Positions 53,117 through 60,518 of a stretch of 64,000 bases of DNA are shown piece after piece. The stretch comes from Enterocloster asparagiformis. Its GTDB lineage: Bacteria > Bacillota > Clostridia > Lachnospirales > Lachnospiraceae. Where the stretch lies: assembly GCA_018380885.1 (NCBI GenBank), contig JAGZSY010000014.1, positions 62,001 through 126,000 of the forward strand. Direction: 5' to 3'. Within the stretch, counting starts at the first letter, position 1. The number at the start of each line of letters is the position of its first letter. Below the pieces are notes generated by a model, which saw only the letters and a program-made list of their open reading frames with translations, was not told the DNA's origin and did no database searches. A program made the translations under genes and the position numbers.

Positions 53117-53145
53117 GTTATACCATATCAAAAAAAAAATCTCAA
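53117..53145 (-). promoter_or_regulatory. Sigma-A promoter of the cobalamin operon
   Basis: TTGAGA (53140-53145), a 17-bp spacer that includes ten consecutive T, and TATAAC (53117-53122) on the minus strand. The predicted transcript leader before the cbiD ATG is about 25-30 nt, too short for a cobalamin riboswitch. Confidence 0.75.
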
Positions 53146-53162
53146 TCTTTTCAAAAAAAGTG

Positions 53163-53191
53163 TTTACCTTTTTGGAAATTTGTGCTATGAT
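53163..53191 (+). promoter_or_regulatory. Promoter of tRNA-Ala
   Basis: TTTACC (53163-53168), 17 bp and TATGAT (53186-53191) with an upstream TGC extended -10, 16 bp before the tRNA. It is divergent from the cobalamin operon promoter. Confidence 0.75.
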
Positions 53192-53207
53192 ATCAAACGG
53201 TGGTTAC

Positions 53208-53280
53208 GGGATCGTAGCTCAGCTGGGAGAGCGCCTGCTTCGCATGTAGGAGGTCGAGGGTTCGAGTCCCTTCGGTTCCA
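53208..53280 (+). tRNA. tRNA-Ala (anticodon CGC)
   Basis: A 73-nt cloverleaf. The acceptor stem GGGATCG/CGGTTCC includes the G3:U70 pair that identifies alanine tRNAs. The D loop is AGCTGGGAGA, and the anticodon stem CCTGC/GTAGG carries the loop TTCGCAT with CGC at 53241-53243. The T arm is GAGGG-TTCGAGT-CCCTT. The discriminator is A and CCA is not encoded. The 3' end borders the mobile element and is probably its integration site. Confidence 0.95.
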
Positions 53281-53290
53281 CTCACAGATC

Positions 53291-53333
53291 AACGGTTAAA
53301 GTGACGTGTTTGCGTCATTTTGACCGTTTTTTT
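53291..53333 (+). terminator. Terminator downstream of tRNA-Ala
   Basis: AACGGTTAAAGTGACG (53291-53306) and CGTCATTTTGACCGTT (53313-53328) form a nearly perfect 16-bp stem followed by a run of seven T (53327-53333). Confidence 0.88.
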
Positions 53334-53347
53334 GATTTCGAAAGATA

Positions 53348-53388
53348 TGGTCCAATCTGGTCCAATTTCAGGTCCAAAATTGGTCAAT
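53348..53388. repeat. Iterated GGTCCAA repeats next to the attachment site
   Basis: TGGTCCAAT (53348-53356), TGGTCCAAT (53358-53366), AGGTCCAAA (53370-53378) and TTGGTCAAT (53380-53388) are spaced 10-12 bp apart, between the tRNA terminator and the integrase stop. The size and helical spacing suggest arm-type binding sites of the integrase or its directionality factor. Confidence 0.6.
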
Positions 53389-53403
53389 AGATTTGATGGT
53401 TAA

Positions 53404-54648
53404 TTATACAGTTTTGCGATTATTCTTGCTCAGGGCTGCTCTCTTCTCCTCCAATGAGATGATGTTTGGCGAATAATTAACAGCATTAACTCGTACTGAG
53501 TGCCCCAGCAAACTTGAAACAATGTAAGGTGATACGCCTTGCTTTTTTAATTGCGCTGATAGCGTTGCTCGCATAGCTTGCATACATTTACAGTTATTAC
53601 GGCGAAGCCAATCACGAACTTGCGGTGTTGATACCCATTCAGTGTTACCGTTTTTTCTACAAAAAAGGAATTTGGAATCACTATTCGTCCGCTGTCTTAT
53701 TTCTAAAACTTTGTTAATCAGCAGCGCTAAATCTTCTGTCATGGGAATAGTCCGCTTTTTTTTATTTTTAGTGGGGCCAATATAGTAGATTGTTTTTTGC
53801 CCCTTGTTTTGGATAGTTTTCTCTGAAGTATCTATATTAATATACTTTTCGTTAATATTATCCAAAGTTATTGCAACTGCTTCTCCAGCTCTTACTCCGG
53901 TTAATGATACAAACATTGCGCAATATGGGACCAGACTATCTGGATCTCGGCTAATCTTTTCACTTACGGCCATGTCAAAACGTTTTGAATCTGTTTCGTC
54001 GATAGCTTTCCACGATTCATCCTTGACTTTTTCATCACACTGAGCAACTATCATTTCCCAGTCAACAAAATCGCATACATTTTCTGTTACTATGCGCTTT
54101 ATTTTTGCGTATTTGAACATACCTCTTATTATGCAATTTATATTACTACACGCTTTTCTGGGAATCTTTCGTGCTTTGCACCTTTCAAGCATGAAATTTT
54201 CGATTTCCTCAGATTCCATTTCATCTATAGGCCGTTTTTCAAAATCAGTTCCTTCAAATACTCTTGCATAATCAGTCCTATATTTTTCAATCGTACCGTG
54301 GTCTCTTTTTTTTCCTACTGACTGTCTCTCTTTCCATACGGAAAACCACTGCTTAAACGTCGGAGAAGAATTCTCTATGTCTTTTTCCCTATCATATTTT
54401 TCTAGCTTAGAAAAAACTTCTTCTTTAGTTTTTGCTTTTATTGATTTAAACCCATCAGCATACCGATCGTCGCGTATCTTTATACCGAATCGCTTATCAT
54501 CTCCTTTTAGCTGCTTAATTTCTTTAATCCCATACTTTTCAAGCAACCCCTTCATCTTATTCATATCTTCGTTTTGCTGCACATCGTCTGTATTAATTAT
54601 AACATTTTGAAGGGCTTCTATCAACTCCGCTTTTGTTATTATTATCAC
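53404..54648 (-). CDS. int: Tyrosine recombinase / integrase
   Basis: A 414-residue phage-type integrase. An N-terminal AP2-like arm-binding segment (about 40-90) precedes a SAM-like core-binding domain (about 100-200) and the catalytic domain (about 215-405). The first catalytic Arg is in LTGVRAGEAV, the Lys loop lies in GPTKNKKKRTIPM, box II has MRAT and LLGHS, and the nucleophile Tyr is in VNYSPN. The usual box II HxxR reads QAMR. It is transcribed toward the tRNA-Ala gene. Confidence 0.92.
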   Translation of the reverse strand: MIIITKAELIEALQNVIINTDDVQQNEDMNKMKGLLEKYGIKEIKQLKGDDKRFGIKIRDDRYADGFKSIKAKTKEEVFSKLEKYDREKDIENSSPTFKQWFSVWKERQSVGKKRDHGTIEKYRTDYARVFEGTDFEKRPIDEMESEEIENFMLERCKARKIPRKACSNINCIIRGMFKYAKIKRIVTENVCDFVDWEMIVAQCDEKVKDESWKAIDETDSKRFDMAVSEKISRDPDSLVPYCAMFVSLTGVRAGEAVAITLDNINEKYINIDTSEKTIQNKGQKTIYYIGPTKNKKKRTIPMTEDLALLINKVLEIRQRTNSDSKFLFCRKNGNTEWVSTPQVRDWLRRNNCKCMQAMRATLSAQLKKQGVSPYIVSSLLGHSVRVNAVNYSPNIISLEEKRAALSKNNRKTV

Positions 54649-54662
54649 CTCTATGTATTAAT

Positions 54663-55337
54663 CTAATAGCAATAACTGTGCCATTTAGTTTTAATGTAAA
54701 CCCCTTTTCCTTGTTTCCCTCGTGATTGCCAAATTACTTTATCTGGTAACACGCTGCCATTCTCCAAAAGCCATCTTGCATTTTCCCAATTAGCTTCAGT
54801 CGGATCACGGTCGTAATTGCCATCTGAAACACAGGCGTATTGCCCCGGTTCGTACACAACAGCTTCAATCGTATCGGGAAATTCTGGGTGCTTAACACGA
54901 TTAAGTACGACAGAACCAACATAGCGCTGTTCTTCGTCTGAGCAACCCTGGGCCTCGCCACAAATCAGATGTGCCAACACATATAAATCATTTTCGGTAT
55001 ATTGGGGAATTTCAGATTCTTCACTTGATAGATAATCAGACTTGATATAGGCGAATCCATTTTCTGTAGTGATCATGGACCATCCTTCAATCTCTATTAT
55101 AACTTCAAAACTTGTATTCAAAAGTGCCTGGCTCAAAATGTCCGATTCCACATTCGGCTCTTTTCGAATGTTGACTCCATCTGTGTTTGAATACATTGTA
55201 TATGTATCAGTAACACTATCTAGCAAACGTTCAAACTGTTCTGCAGTTACCTTCTCTGGATCGGATTTATCTTGTCCATAGACAGGGAAACAATATAACG
55301 CGCTAACAAGCGCGAATAAAAACAAAAATCTATTCAT
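54663..55337 (-). CDS. SH3-domain cell-wall hydrolase, SleB-like
   Basis: A 224-residue secreted protein. Residues 1-21 are a signal peptide. A bacterial SH3 domain (about 50-105, DGVNIRKEPNVESDIL and GWSMI) is followed by a hydrolase_2/SleB-type domain (about 115-224) with the catalytic-type start LAHLICGEAQG and SVVLNRV. Such enzymes cleave peptidoglycan. It lies just before the integrase, 15 bp away, with GGAGG before ATG. In a prophage it may modify the host wall or aid release; a lysogenic role cannot be excluded. Confidence 0.82.
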   Translation of the reverse strand: MNRFLFLFALVSALYCFPVYGQDKSDPEKVTAEQFERLLDSVTDTYTMYSNTDGVNIRKEPNVESDILSQALLNTSFEVIIEIEGWSMITTENGFAYIKSDYLSSEESEIPQYTENDLYVLAHLICGEAQGCSDEEQRYVGSVVLNRVKHPEFPDTIEAVVYEPGQYACVSDGNYDRDPTEANWENARWLLENGSVLPDKVIWQSRGKQGKGVYIKTKWHSYCY

Positions 55338-55683
55338 ACAACCTCCAAAAGTATAAAAATTCTAATGGAATATCAATACTGTTTACTTTTCCATCTATAA
55401 AACCATTTAAATATAGATTGATTTTTACATTGCCCCCAAATATTTCATTTAATTCATTGGCAATAATTTCTAAATTATCCATATCATCTGGGTAAACGCA
55501 AACCAAATCTTCAAATGGACACTCGTATGCAAAACTATTGCTAATTTTTTTATTTTTCACTTCGTTCTCAAATATCTTTTGATTGGTCTTAAAGTCATTA
55601 GCAATATATTTTTCTCCCAAATACACAGATATACTAATACTTTCGATTTCGATTCCTTTAAACTCTTTAACTATACCGTCCAC
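55330..55683 (-). CDS. Hypothetical protein (117 aa)
   Basis: A 117-residue acidic alpha/beta protein with strands such as IESISISVYLG and VKINLYLNG. No signal, membrane segment or known motif is visible. The start is a GTG at 55683 with a weak ribosome site, and the stop overlaps the SleB-like gene start. A 130-bp gap without a recognisable gene separates it from the next ORF. Confidence 0.55.
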   Translation of the reverse strand: MDGIVKEFKGIEIESISISVYLGEKYIANDFKTNQKIFENEVKNKKISNSFAYECPFEDLVCVYPDDMDNLEIIANELNEIFGGNVKINLYLNGFIDGKVNSIDIPLEFLYFWRLYE

Positions 55684-55813
55684 TTATTGACTCACCATCT
55701 TTCCCAATAAAACCTTATTTCTATTGCTCTAAAATATTTTTTGTATCCATCTTCAAAGCACACGGGGATTTATTGCTCTCACTAAATCTCCAACCTTTTT
55801 ACCACGTTAAGCG

Positions 55814-56512
55814 CTATATATTCTCTTCTACCTTGGTATTCTTAGTTTTGTATAGGCTTAGCTTTTCTAAAATTGTGTCAATTTCAGAAATCGCCTCATC
55901 ATCGAGCGGTTCTACCTCATCCACAGTAACTAAAAGTCCACATTTACTCGACATGATATTCAGTTTGCCAGTTCTAAGATCAGCAGAAACAACAATATAT
56001 GGTTCATTGTCCTCTAAATATCTGACTAAAGCTCCAGCACAGTAATCGCGGCGGTTATTGTCATAGTTTATAAGCTTGTAAACTATATCCTTTATGTTGT
56101 TTGTAGCTTCGATATCTCTTCGATTTACACTTCCAAATGTTGTCATCAAATCATCCGAAACATATCCTCCACAGTAAAACTTCCGACATACTTCCCATAT
56201 TTTTTCTATCGAAATTTGTGGGTAGTACTTATTATAAATGTCCTCATAGTTGAATATTTTATAATAATTCTGTTCAGCATAATCTTTACTACCATACGTA
56301 ATTATCTTTTTACTTTTTTCAATAAAATAGCACGTGTCGTTTTCATGCCAATACCAGTTAGTTATTTCACTTAAAGATTCAGAACTGTTCCATATAAAAT
56401 CGATTTTTTTTAATTCTTTCAGTAAATCATTTGCATATTCTTCCTTGCTACATAAGATTACGGTTTCATCAGAATCGACATTTTTCAAAAAATCTTCAAC
56501 CCAGTTTTTCAT
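55814..56512 (-). CDS. Hypothetical protein (232 aa) of the mobile element
   Basis: A 232-residue predicted cytoplasmic protein, acidic and rich in Tyr, Asn and Asp. Segments such as TVILCSKEEYANDLLKELKK and YCAGALVRYLEDNEPYIVVS suggest alternating strands and helices. I recognise no domain. A GAGGAGGATAT site precedes the ATG and the gene directly follows the 45-residue ORF, so it belongs to the same transcript as dut and nrd genes. Confidence 0.6.
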   Translation of the reverse strand: MKNWVEDFLKNVDSDETVILCSKEEYANDLLKELKKIDFIWNSSESLSEITNWYWHENDTCYFIEKSKKIITYGSKDYAEQNYYKIFNYEDIYNKYYPQISIEKIWEVCRKFYCGGYVSDDLMTTFGSVNRRDIEATNNIKDIVYKLINYDNNRRDYCAGALVRYLEDNEPYIVVSADLRTGKLNIMSSKCGLLVTVDEVEPLDDEAISEIDTILEKLSLYKTKNTKVEENI

Positions 56513-56650
56513 CTATATATCCTCCTCAAGCATATTGTTTAGAGTCAACATTATATTATAAATTACTTCAAGCTCATCATCTGTTTCTGCAGATTCGGCA
56601 GATTCGCCCAATCTTTCAAGTAGATCATGGTACCATTCATTCCTGATCAA
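56513..56650 (-). CDS. Small acidic protein (about 45 aa), TTG start
   Basis: A short frame after dut. No ATG is available downstream of the dut stop; a TTG at 56650 lies nine bases after GGAGG, itself inside the dut coding end. The product is acidic and helical (ESAESAETDDELEVIYNIM). The ORF is also open upstream within dut, but that part is likely not used. Function unknown. Confidence 0.45.
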   Translation of the reverse strand: MIRNEWYHDLLERLGESAESAETDDELEVIYNIMLTLNNMLEEDI

Positions 56651-57191
56651 CTGTCTTATCCTCCATATCAGTGGAGCCGAAGCCACCGTTGCGAACACCA
56701 CTCGCATGATCACTAACGGTCAAACCAAATGGAATAAAAATACCCTGAGCAATGCTATCTCCAGCATTTATTTTTACTGTTTTGCGGATTGAGGAATCAT
56801 TAATCAGTTTGATTTGAATATGTCCCTCGTTATCAGAATTGTAGTAATCACTGTCAATAATCCCGGTTCCGTTTATGAGCCGCAAACCATATTTAAACCC
56901 AAGTCCGCTGCGCATATAGATTTTCAGCACCCAACCATCATCAATCCGGCACCGGATTCCAGTTGGTATTGTAATTGTCTCATCTGGCTCAAGTGTAAAA
57001 CCATACGGACTAAAAAAGTCGTATCCAGCAGAGCCTACCGTTTTTCTTTCTGGAAGTTTAATTGACTCGTACTCTACCGGGAGTACGTCTCTTAAAAATA
57101 TCTCAAGCGAACGTCCACAGAGGCTTGCTTGCTTTCCCCAGTCTTTTACAAATTGCTCATATGTTACTTTTTCAAAATATGCTATCCCCAT
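56637..57191 (-). CDS. dut: dUTP diphosphatase (trimeric dUTPase)
   Basis: A 184-residue protein with an N-terminal extension of about 45 residues. The five dUTPase motifs follow: AGYDFFSP, MRSGLG, NGTGIIDSDYYN (with the catalytic Asp), AGDSIAQGIF and the C-terminal GGFGSTD. It hydrolyses dUTP to dUMP and pyrophosphate, keeping uracil out of DNA and supplying dUMP. The ATG at 57191 follows GGAGGAGA. It overlaps nrdG by 20 nt. Confidence 0.92.
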   Translation of the reverse strand: MGIAYFEKVTYEQFVKDWGKQASLCGRSLEIFLRDVLPVEYESIKLPERKTVGSAGYDFFSPYGFTLEPDETITIPTGIRCRIDDGWVLKIYMRSGLGFKYGLRLINGTGIIDSDYYNSDNEGHIQIKLINDSSIRKTVKINAGDSIAQGIFIPFGLTVSDHASGVRNGGFGSTDMEDKTVDQE

Positions 57192-57687
57192 TCTCTCCTC
57201 CAAAACATTCTATTCTTCTGGCAAACTGATTGTCTGAAGCCAGCTTTACTCCAAGCACCTCATCGAAGTGAGGCTGATGCCCAGGTTGGTACCTCCCAAA
57301 CTTTACAATTACATTATGGTATTGTGCCAGTTTCTCTATTTTTTCCGCCATTTCGCTCGGGTAGTATCCTGTATAAACCACAAAGTCATCCTGACAATTA
57401 GCGCTTCTGAAGCGTTGAATAACTTCCAAAACCTCTTCAAACTGGAGCATTGGTTCGAGCCCGCCAATCACAATAGCTTTGGTAATGTCATTTTCAATAT
57501 ATCTACGGAATATTTCATCCGCAGATATATCAATACATTTCACATTTGTTAAAGTTGAGTTTTGACATGTCGATATGTCTAGCCCTTGTTCGGTACAACA
57601 TTTCCAATCACATGAAATTGCACCAAGAAACATGGAGGGCTTTTTGTAATTTACAAAATCCTCATCGACAAGACCACTAATTCTCAT
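57172..57687 (-). CDS. nrdG: Anaerobic ribonucleotide reductase activating protein, variant cysteine motif
   Basis: A 171-residue radical-SAM-like activase by position (directly after nrdD, one-base junction) and by IVIGGLEPMLQFEEVLEVI near residue 72, the usual GGEP region of NrdG. The iron-sulfur cysteines are atypical: C26, C30, C31 and C41 rather than the standard CxxxCxxC. It should generate the glycyl radical on NrdD using a 4Fe-4S cluster and S-adenosylmethionine. Confidence 0.8.
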   Translation of the reverse strand: MRISGLVDEDFVNYKKPSMFLGAISCDWKCCTEQGLDISTCQNSTLTNVKCIDISADEIFRRYIENDITKAIVIGGLEPMLQFEEVLEVIQRFRSANCQDDFVVYTGYYPSEMAEKIEKLAQYHNVIVKFGRYQPGHQPHFDEVLGVKLASDNQFARRIECFGGENGDSIF

Positions 57688-59612
57688 TACCCAATCTCCT
57701 GAAGTCGATCAATCTCAAACCAGTCTCGCATGGAAAATTCGTTCTTCCGCTCTTTAGAATACGTTTTTTCCGGGGTTAAAAATCCAACAATCCGTTGCCA
57801 TGTTGTCTCTACTGGCTCTCCGCAATATGGACATACCTTGCCGTAAAATCCGTGATTATGTTTACAGGAGCTAATTCTAAGACAGAACGCAAAATAGATA
57901 ACCCCCTGGTCTGCGATATAGTTAAGCAGTTCCCATGCTGTATCAAAATCCTCAATAGGAGCATCGAGATTAATGTGGGCAATACCACCTCCCGAACATG
58001 CCTTGTCAAGAATCGCACTTAATCTGATCTTTTCATGAATTGTTGTTTTTACACCGAGCGGAATCCATTGATTTCCATAAAGCGGAAGTTCATATGTCTG
58101 TTCTGGATGGAAGAACTTATCTTTTTCCATTAAAATCACAGCTGCTCGTTCTGCCGGAATCTCTTCAATATTAATTGAATAATCCTTATCTGCGGCAAAA
58201 GCATCTTTTACCTCTGTGATGGTAGCTAGAATTTCCTTGGCAAACTGCACTCCTTCATCGAAGTAAAAAGTATTTCCAAAATCATCTTTATATGTAAGGC
58301 CGAATTTTTGAAGAGCTTCGTATACTCCAATAATGCCGATTGTATTATATTGTGAATCGAGTGACATAACGTGTTTGGAATAATTGGGGAGAAGTCCCTT
58401 TTCGATGTTTCTTTTGATGATATGCCGGACACAATCTAGTGCTTTTAGATTTAGCTCTACATAATCCCGCAATGTATTTAGATATTCTGATTTTGTGTTA
58501 CTCTCATACGCAATTCTTGCCAAGTTGATTGTGTTCACCTTTATACTACCAACTTCTAGCGCCGATCCGCCAATACTGTTAAAATACCCGAGATTTTTGA
58601 CATCGCTCAGGAGTCTACAACAGTTACTCAGCGTTGTAACGTCACTGCTTACGAAGAAATTACTATCGTCCCACTTCATGTTGTGTCGGCAGCACCATTT
58701 TGCAAAGTCCTCGTCTACAAATTTCCCATCTTTTCTCAGAAGTGAAAACGTTAAAACTGGAAATGTCATCATATTTTGGCTTCTTATGTTACTAACTACT
58801 TTCATAAAACACTTCTGGTATTCAATAATCTCGTCGATATAATCAATGACTAACGAACCATCAGGATATTCTTTACCTCCAAAAAGAGCTGTCATGTATG
58901 GGCGGTCGAATATTGAAATATTTGTAAATGCAGACTGATTCACACGTAAATATGGCTGATTCAGTTTATAAACAATTCTCTGAAATTCCTGATCACGATA
59001 TCTTTCGGGTGTTCCAGTATAATACCCAGTCTCAACATCCTTTTTCCAAAAATAGAATGAATATATCAGGAAACTTGGTAAACCACACGCTCCAGAGGTT
59101 CTATTAGATGTCCAGCTTACAAACTCCCCAATAAAATCCGTGAACGTTACAAGATGTTTTGGTGGCTGAGCATTAAAGTTTTCTACAAAATACAGCCCTT
59201 TATTTACCACATCTTCAATATCATAAGCAAAACAATAGGGTTTGAGCGAAGAGGAAGCAGCATCGTGCATATAAAAGTATCCAATCCATTCCGCCTTAAG
59301 CCAAGCGTTGGCGCACGCAAATCCATACTTCTTATTTATCTCATAGAAAATCTTGTTAAATGCCAGAAGTTTTGAATGAGGCTTACTCATCTCAGCTTCA
59401 AGGGAACAAATATCCTTTGTGCCAACATTTGCGTTACTATCGATGGTCGCATCGGCTACAGTCTGCTTGTCAACGAAATTGTCAATAAAGTCCGTATAGC
59501 TCAACTGGGCATCTGAGAAGCCATTCAGTTTTGCGATTTCCTCTCCATATTCTGTCAGCATTTTATTAAAGCTTGCCGTAAAATTCTTATTCAGTTTAAT
59601 ATTAATATCCAA
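57687..59612 (-). CDS. nrdD: Anaerobic (class III) ribonucleoside-triphosphate reductase
   Basis: A 641-residue glycyl-radical enzyme that reduces ribonucleotides without oxygen. It lacks the N-terminal ATP-cone found in many cellular NrdD proteins. The glycyl radical site is RIVGFLTPEK near residue 612, and the C-terminal zinc-type cluster has CPYCGEP preceded by SSCKHNHG. Conserved central segments include SNRTSGACGLPSF. It starts with TTG, supported by GAGGAG eight bases before. It heads the NrdD-NrdG-Dut run. Confidence 0.93.
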   Translation of the reverse strand: MDINIKLNKNFTASFNKMLTEYGEEIAKLNGFSDAQLSYTDFIDNFVDKQTVADATIDSNANVGTKDICSLEAEMSKPHSKLLAFNKIFYEINKKYGFACANAWLKAEWIGYFYMHDAASSSLKPYCFAYDIEDVVNKGLYFVENFNAQPPKHLVTFTDFIGEFVSWTSNRTSGACGLPSFLIYSFYFWKKDVETGYYTGTPERYRDQEFQRIVYKLNQPYLRVNQSAFTNISIFDRPYMTALFGGKEYPDGSLVIDYIDEIIEYQKCFMKVVSNIRSQNMMTFPVLTFSLLRKDGKFVDEDFAKWCCRHNMKWDDSNFFVSSDVTTLSNCCRLLSDVKNLGYFNSIGGSALEVGSIKVNTINLARIAYESNTKSEYLNTLRDYVELNLKALDCVRHIIKRNIEKGLLPNYSKHVMSLDSQYNTIGIIGVYEALQKFGLTYKDDFGNTFYFDEGVQFAKEILATITEVKDAFAADKDYSINIEEIPAERAAVILMEKDKFFHPEQTYELPLYGNQWIPLGVKTTIHEKIRLSAILDKACSGGGIAHINLDAPIEDFDTAWELLNYIADQGVIYFAFCLRISSCKHNHGFYGKVCPYCGEPVETTWQRIVGFLTPEKTYSKERKNEFSMRDWFEIDRLQEIG

Positions 59613-59623
59613 TCAAATACTCC

Positions 59624-59827
59624 TCATTGTATCTTTTTAAGCCAGTTCATCGCTTTTGCAAAATCCATAAACTCACCATCTACCTCAAGCACAGGTGCAG
59701 ACTGGAATCCCCTGGCAATCGCTGGTTCAATATCTGTAGATTCTTCAAACTTAAGATTTTTCATTTCTAGTCTCTTTTTGAGAGACATGCAATTACGACA
59801 ATGCGTTGTGTATAAGACTATTTTCAA
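59624..59827 (-). CDS. Glutaredoxin/NrdH-like redoxin, TTG start
   Basis: A 67-residue thioredoxin-fold protein with the redox motif CRNC, the cis-Pro SAPVLEVDGEF segment and a short C-terminal helix. The TTG at 59827 lies seven bases after GGAGG; the frame is open upstream but overlaps the previous ORF. It is placed immediately before nrdD and may supply reducing equivalents, although class III enzymes often use formate. The start overlaps the stop of the 56-residue ORF. Confidence 0.8.
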   Translation of the reverse strand: MKIVLYTTHCRNCMSLKKRLEMKNLKFEESTDIEPAIARGFQSAPVLEVDGEFMDFAKAMNWLKKIQ

Positions 59828-59994
59828 GCCATCTCCTCCTTTACAGACAAAAAATGCACACACTTTCCATTTTTATCTTGCTTATACTGTTCTCGCAAAT
59901 AGATAACACCACGCTCAACATGTTTATCATTGCGGGCACAGTTTAAAGTACATTCCCTATTAAAGCAATATATAAAATCTGTACTTTTATCCAT
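59824..59994 (-). CDS. Small Cys-containing protein (56 aa)
   Basis: A 56-residue frame with ATG at 59994 overlapping the stop of the guanylate-kinase-like gene (TAATG), and a stop overlapping the glutaredoxin start. Cysteines are arranged CFNRECTLNC and later CVHF, a possible metal-binding pattern. The exact fit between neighbours supports it as a gene. No family is recognised. Confidence 0.6.
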   Translation of the reverse strand: MDKSTDFIYCFNRECTLNCARNDKHVERGVIYLREQYKQDKNGKCVHFLSVKEEMA

Positions 59995-60518
59995 TAGTCC
60001 ATCAAAAACAAAATTTCATATACTATATCGTCAACAGTTTTCTTATAATTTGGATTCTTAATAACAAAATCCACTTCATCTTCTAAGCCGTCATACTGAC
60101 CAATATCGCTTAGATTACGACGTATACATTCATCAATATCGTCTCGAGTTTCAAGTGATTTGATTAGTCTGTCCCGACGCGGGACATCGATATAAAAAGA
60201 AATGATATTTAGATTTTTATTCTTTTTTAAATTGCGGAATCCTCTTGGCGTAACAACTATAACGCCATTATCTGTACAGTCTTTTAAGGCCGTTCCGTAA
60301 TTCCACCCATTATATGAACCAGTTTCGGCAAATTCCATATCCTTTTGCATTTTCACATAAGTGTCATTACTAACGAAGTGATAATCAATTCCATCAATTT
60401 CTCCGCGCCTGGGCGGCCTTGTGGTGTATGTTATAATTTTATGATAAGGTTTTAATCCCGAAAGTATACCAGCAACTGTACTTTTACCAGCAGCAGAGCC
60501 CCCAAGGATACAAATCAT
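59994..60518 (-). CDS. Guanylate-kinase-like P-loop enzyme
   Basis: A 174-residue P-loop kinase with GGSAAGKST at residues 6-14 and the guanylate-kinase signature TTRPPRRGEIDGIDYHF near residue 32, which holds the GMP-binding arginines. A lid-like segment follows around RRDRLIKSLETR. It is slightly shorter than cellular Gmk. In this cluster it probably phosphorylates (d)GMP for phage DNA precursors. A GGAGGATGGGGA site precedes the ATG. Confidence 0.85.
   Translation of the reverse strand: MICILGGSAAGKSTVAGILSGLKPYHKIITYTTRPPRRGEIDGIDYHFVSNDTYVKMQKDMEFAETGSYNGWNYGTALKDCTDNGVIVVTPRGFRNLKKNKNLNIISFYIDVPRRDRLIKSLETRDDIDECIRRNLSDIGQYDGLEDEVDFVIKNPNYKKTVDDIVYEILFLMD

Noticed and set aside
53102..53207. 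Cobalamin riboswitch upstream of cbiD
   Set aside because: The space before the promoter and tRNA is too short and no B12-box-like sequence is seen.
55684..55813. Small gene in the 130-bp gap
   Set aside because: No frame with a start and ribosome site on either strand; apparently non-coding AT-rich sequence.
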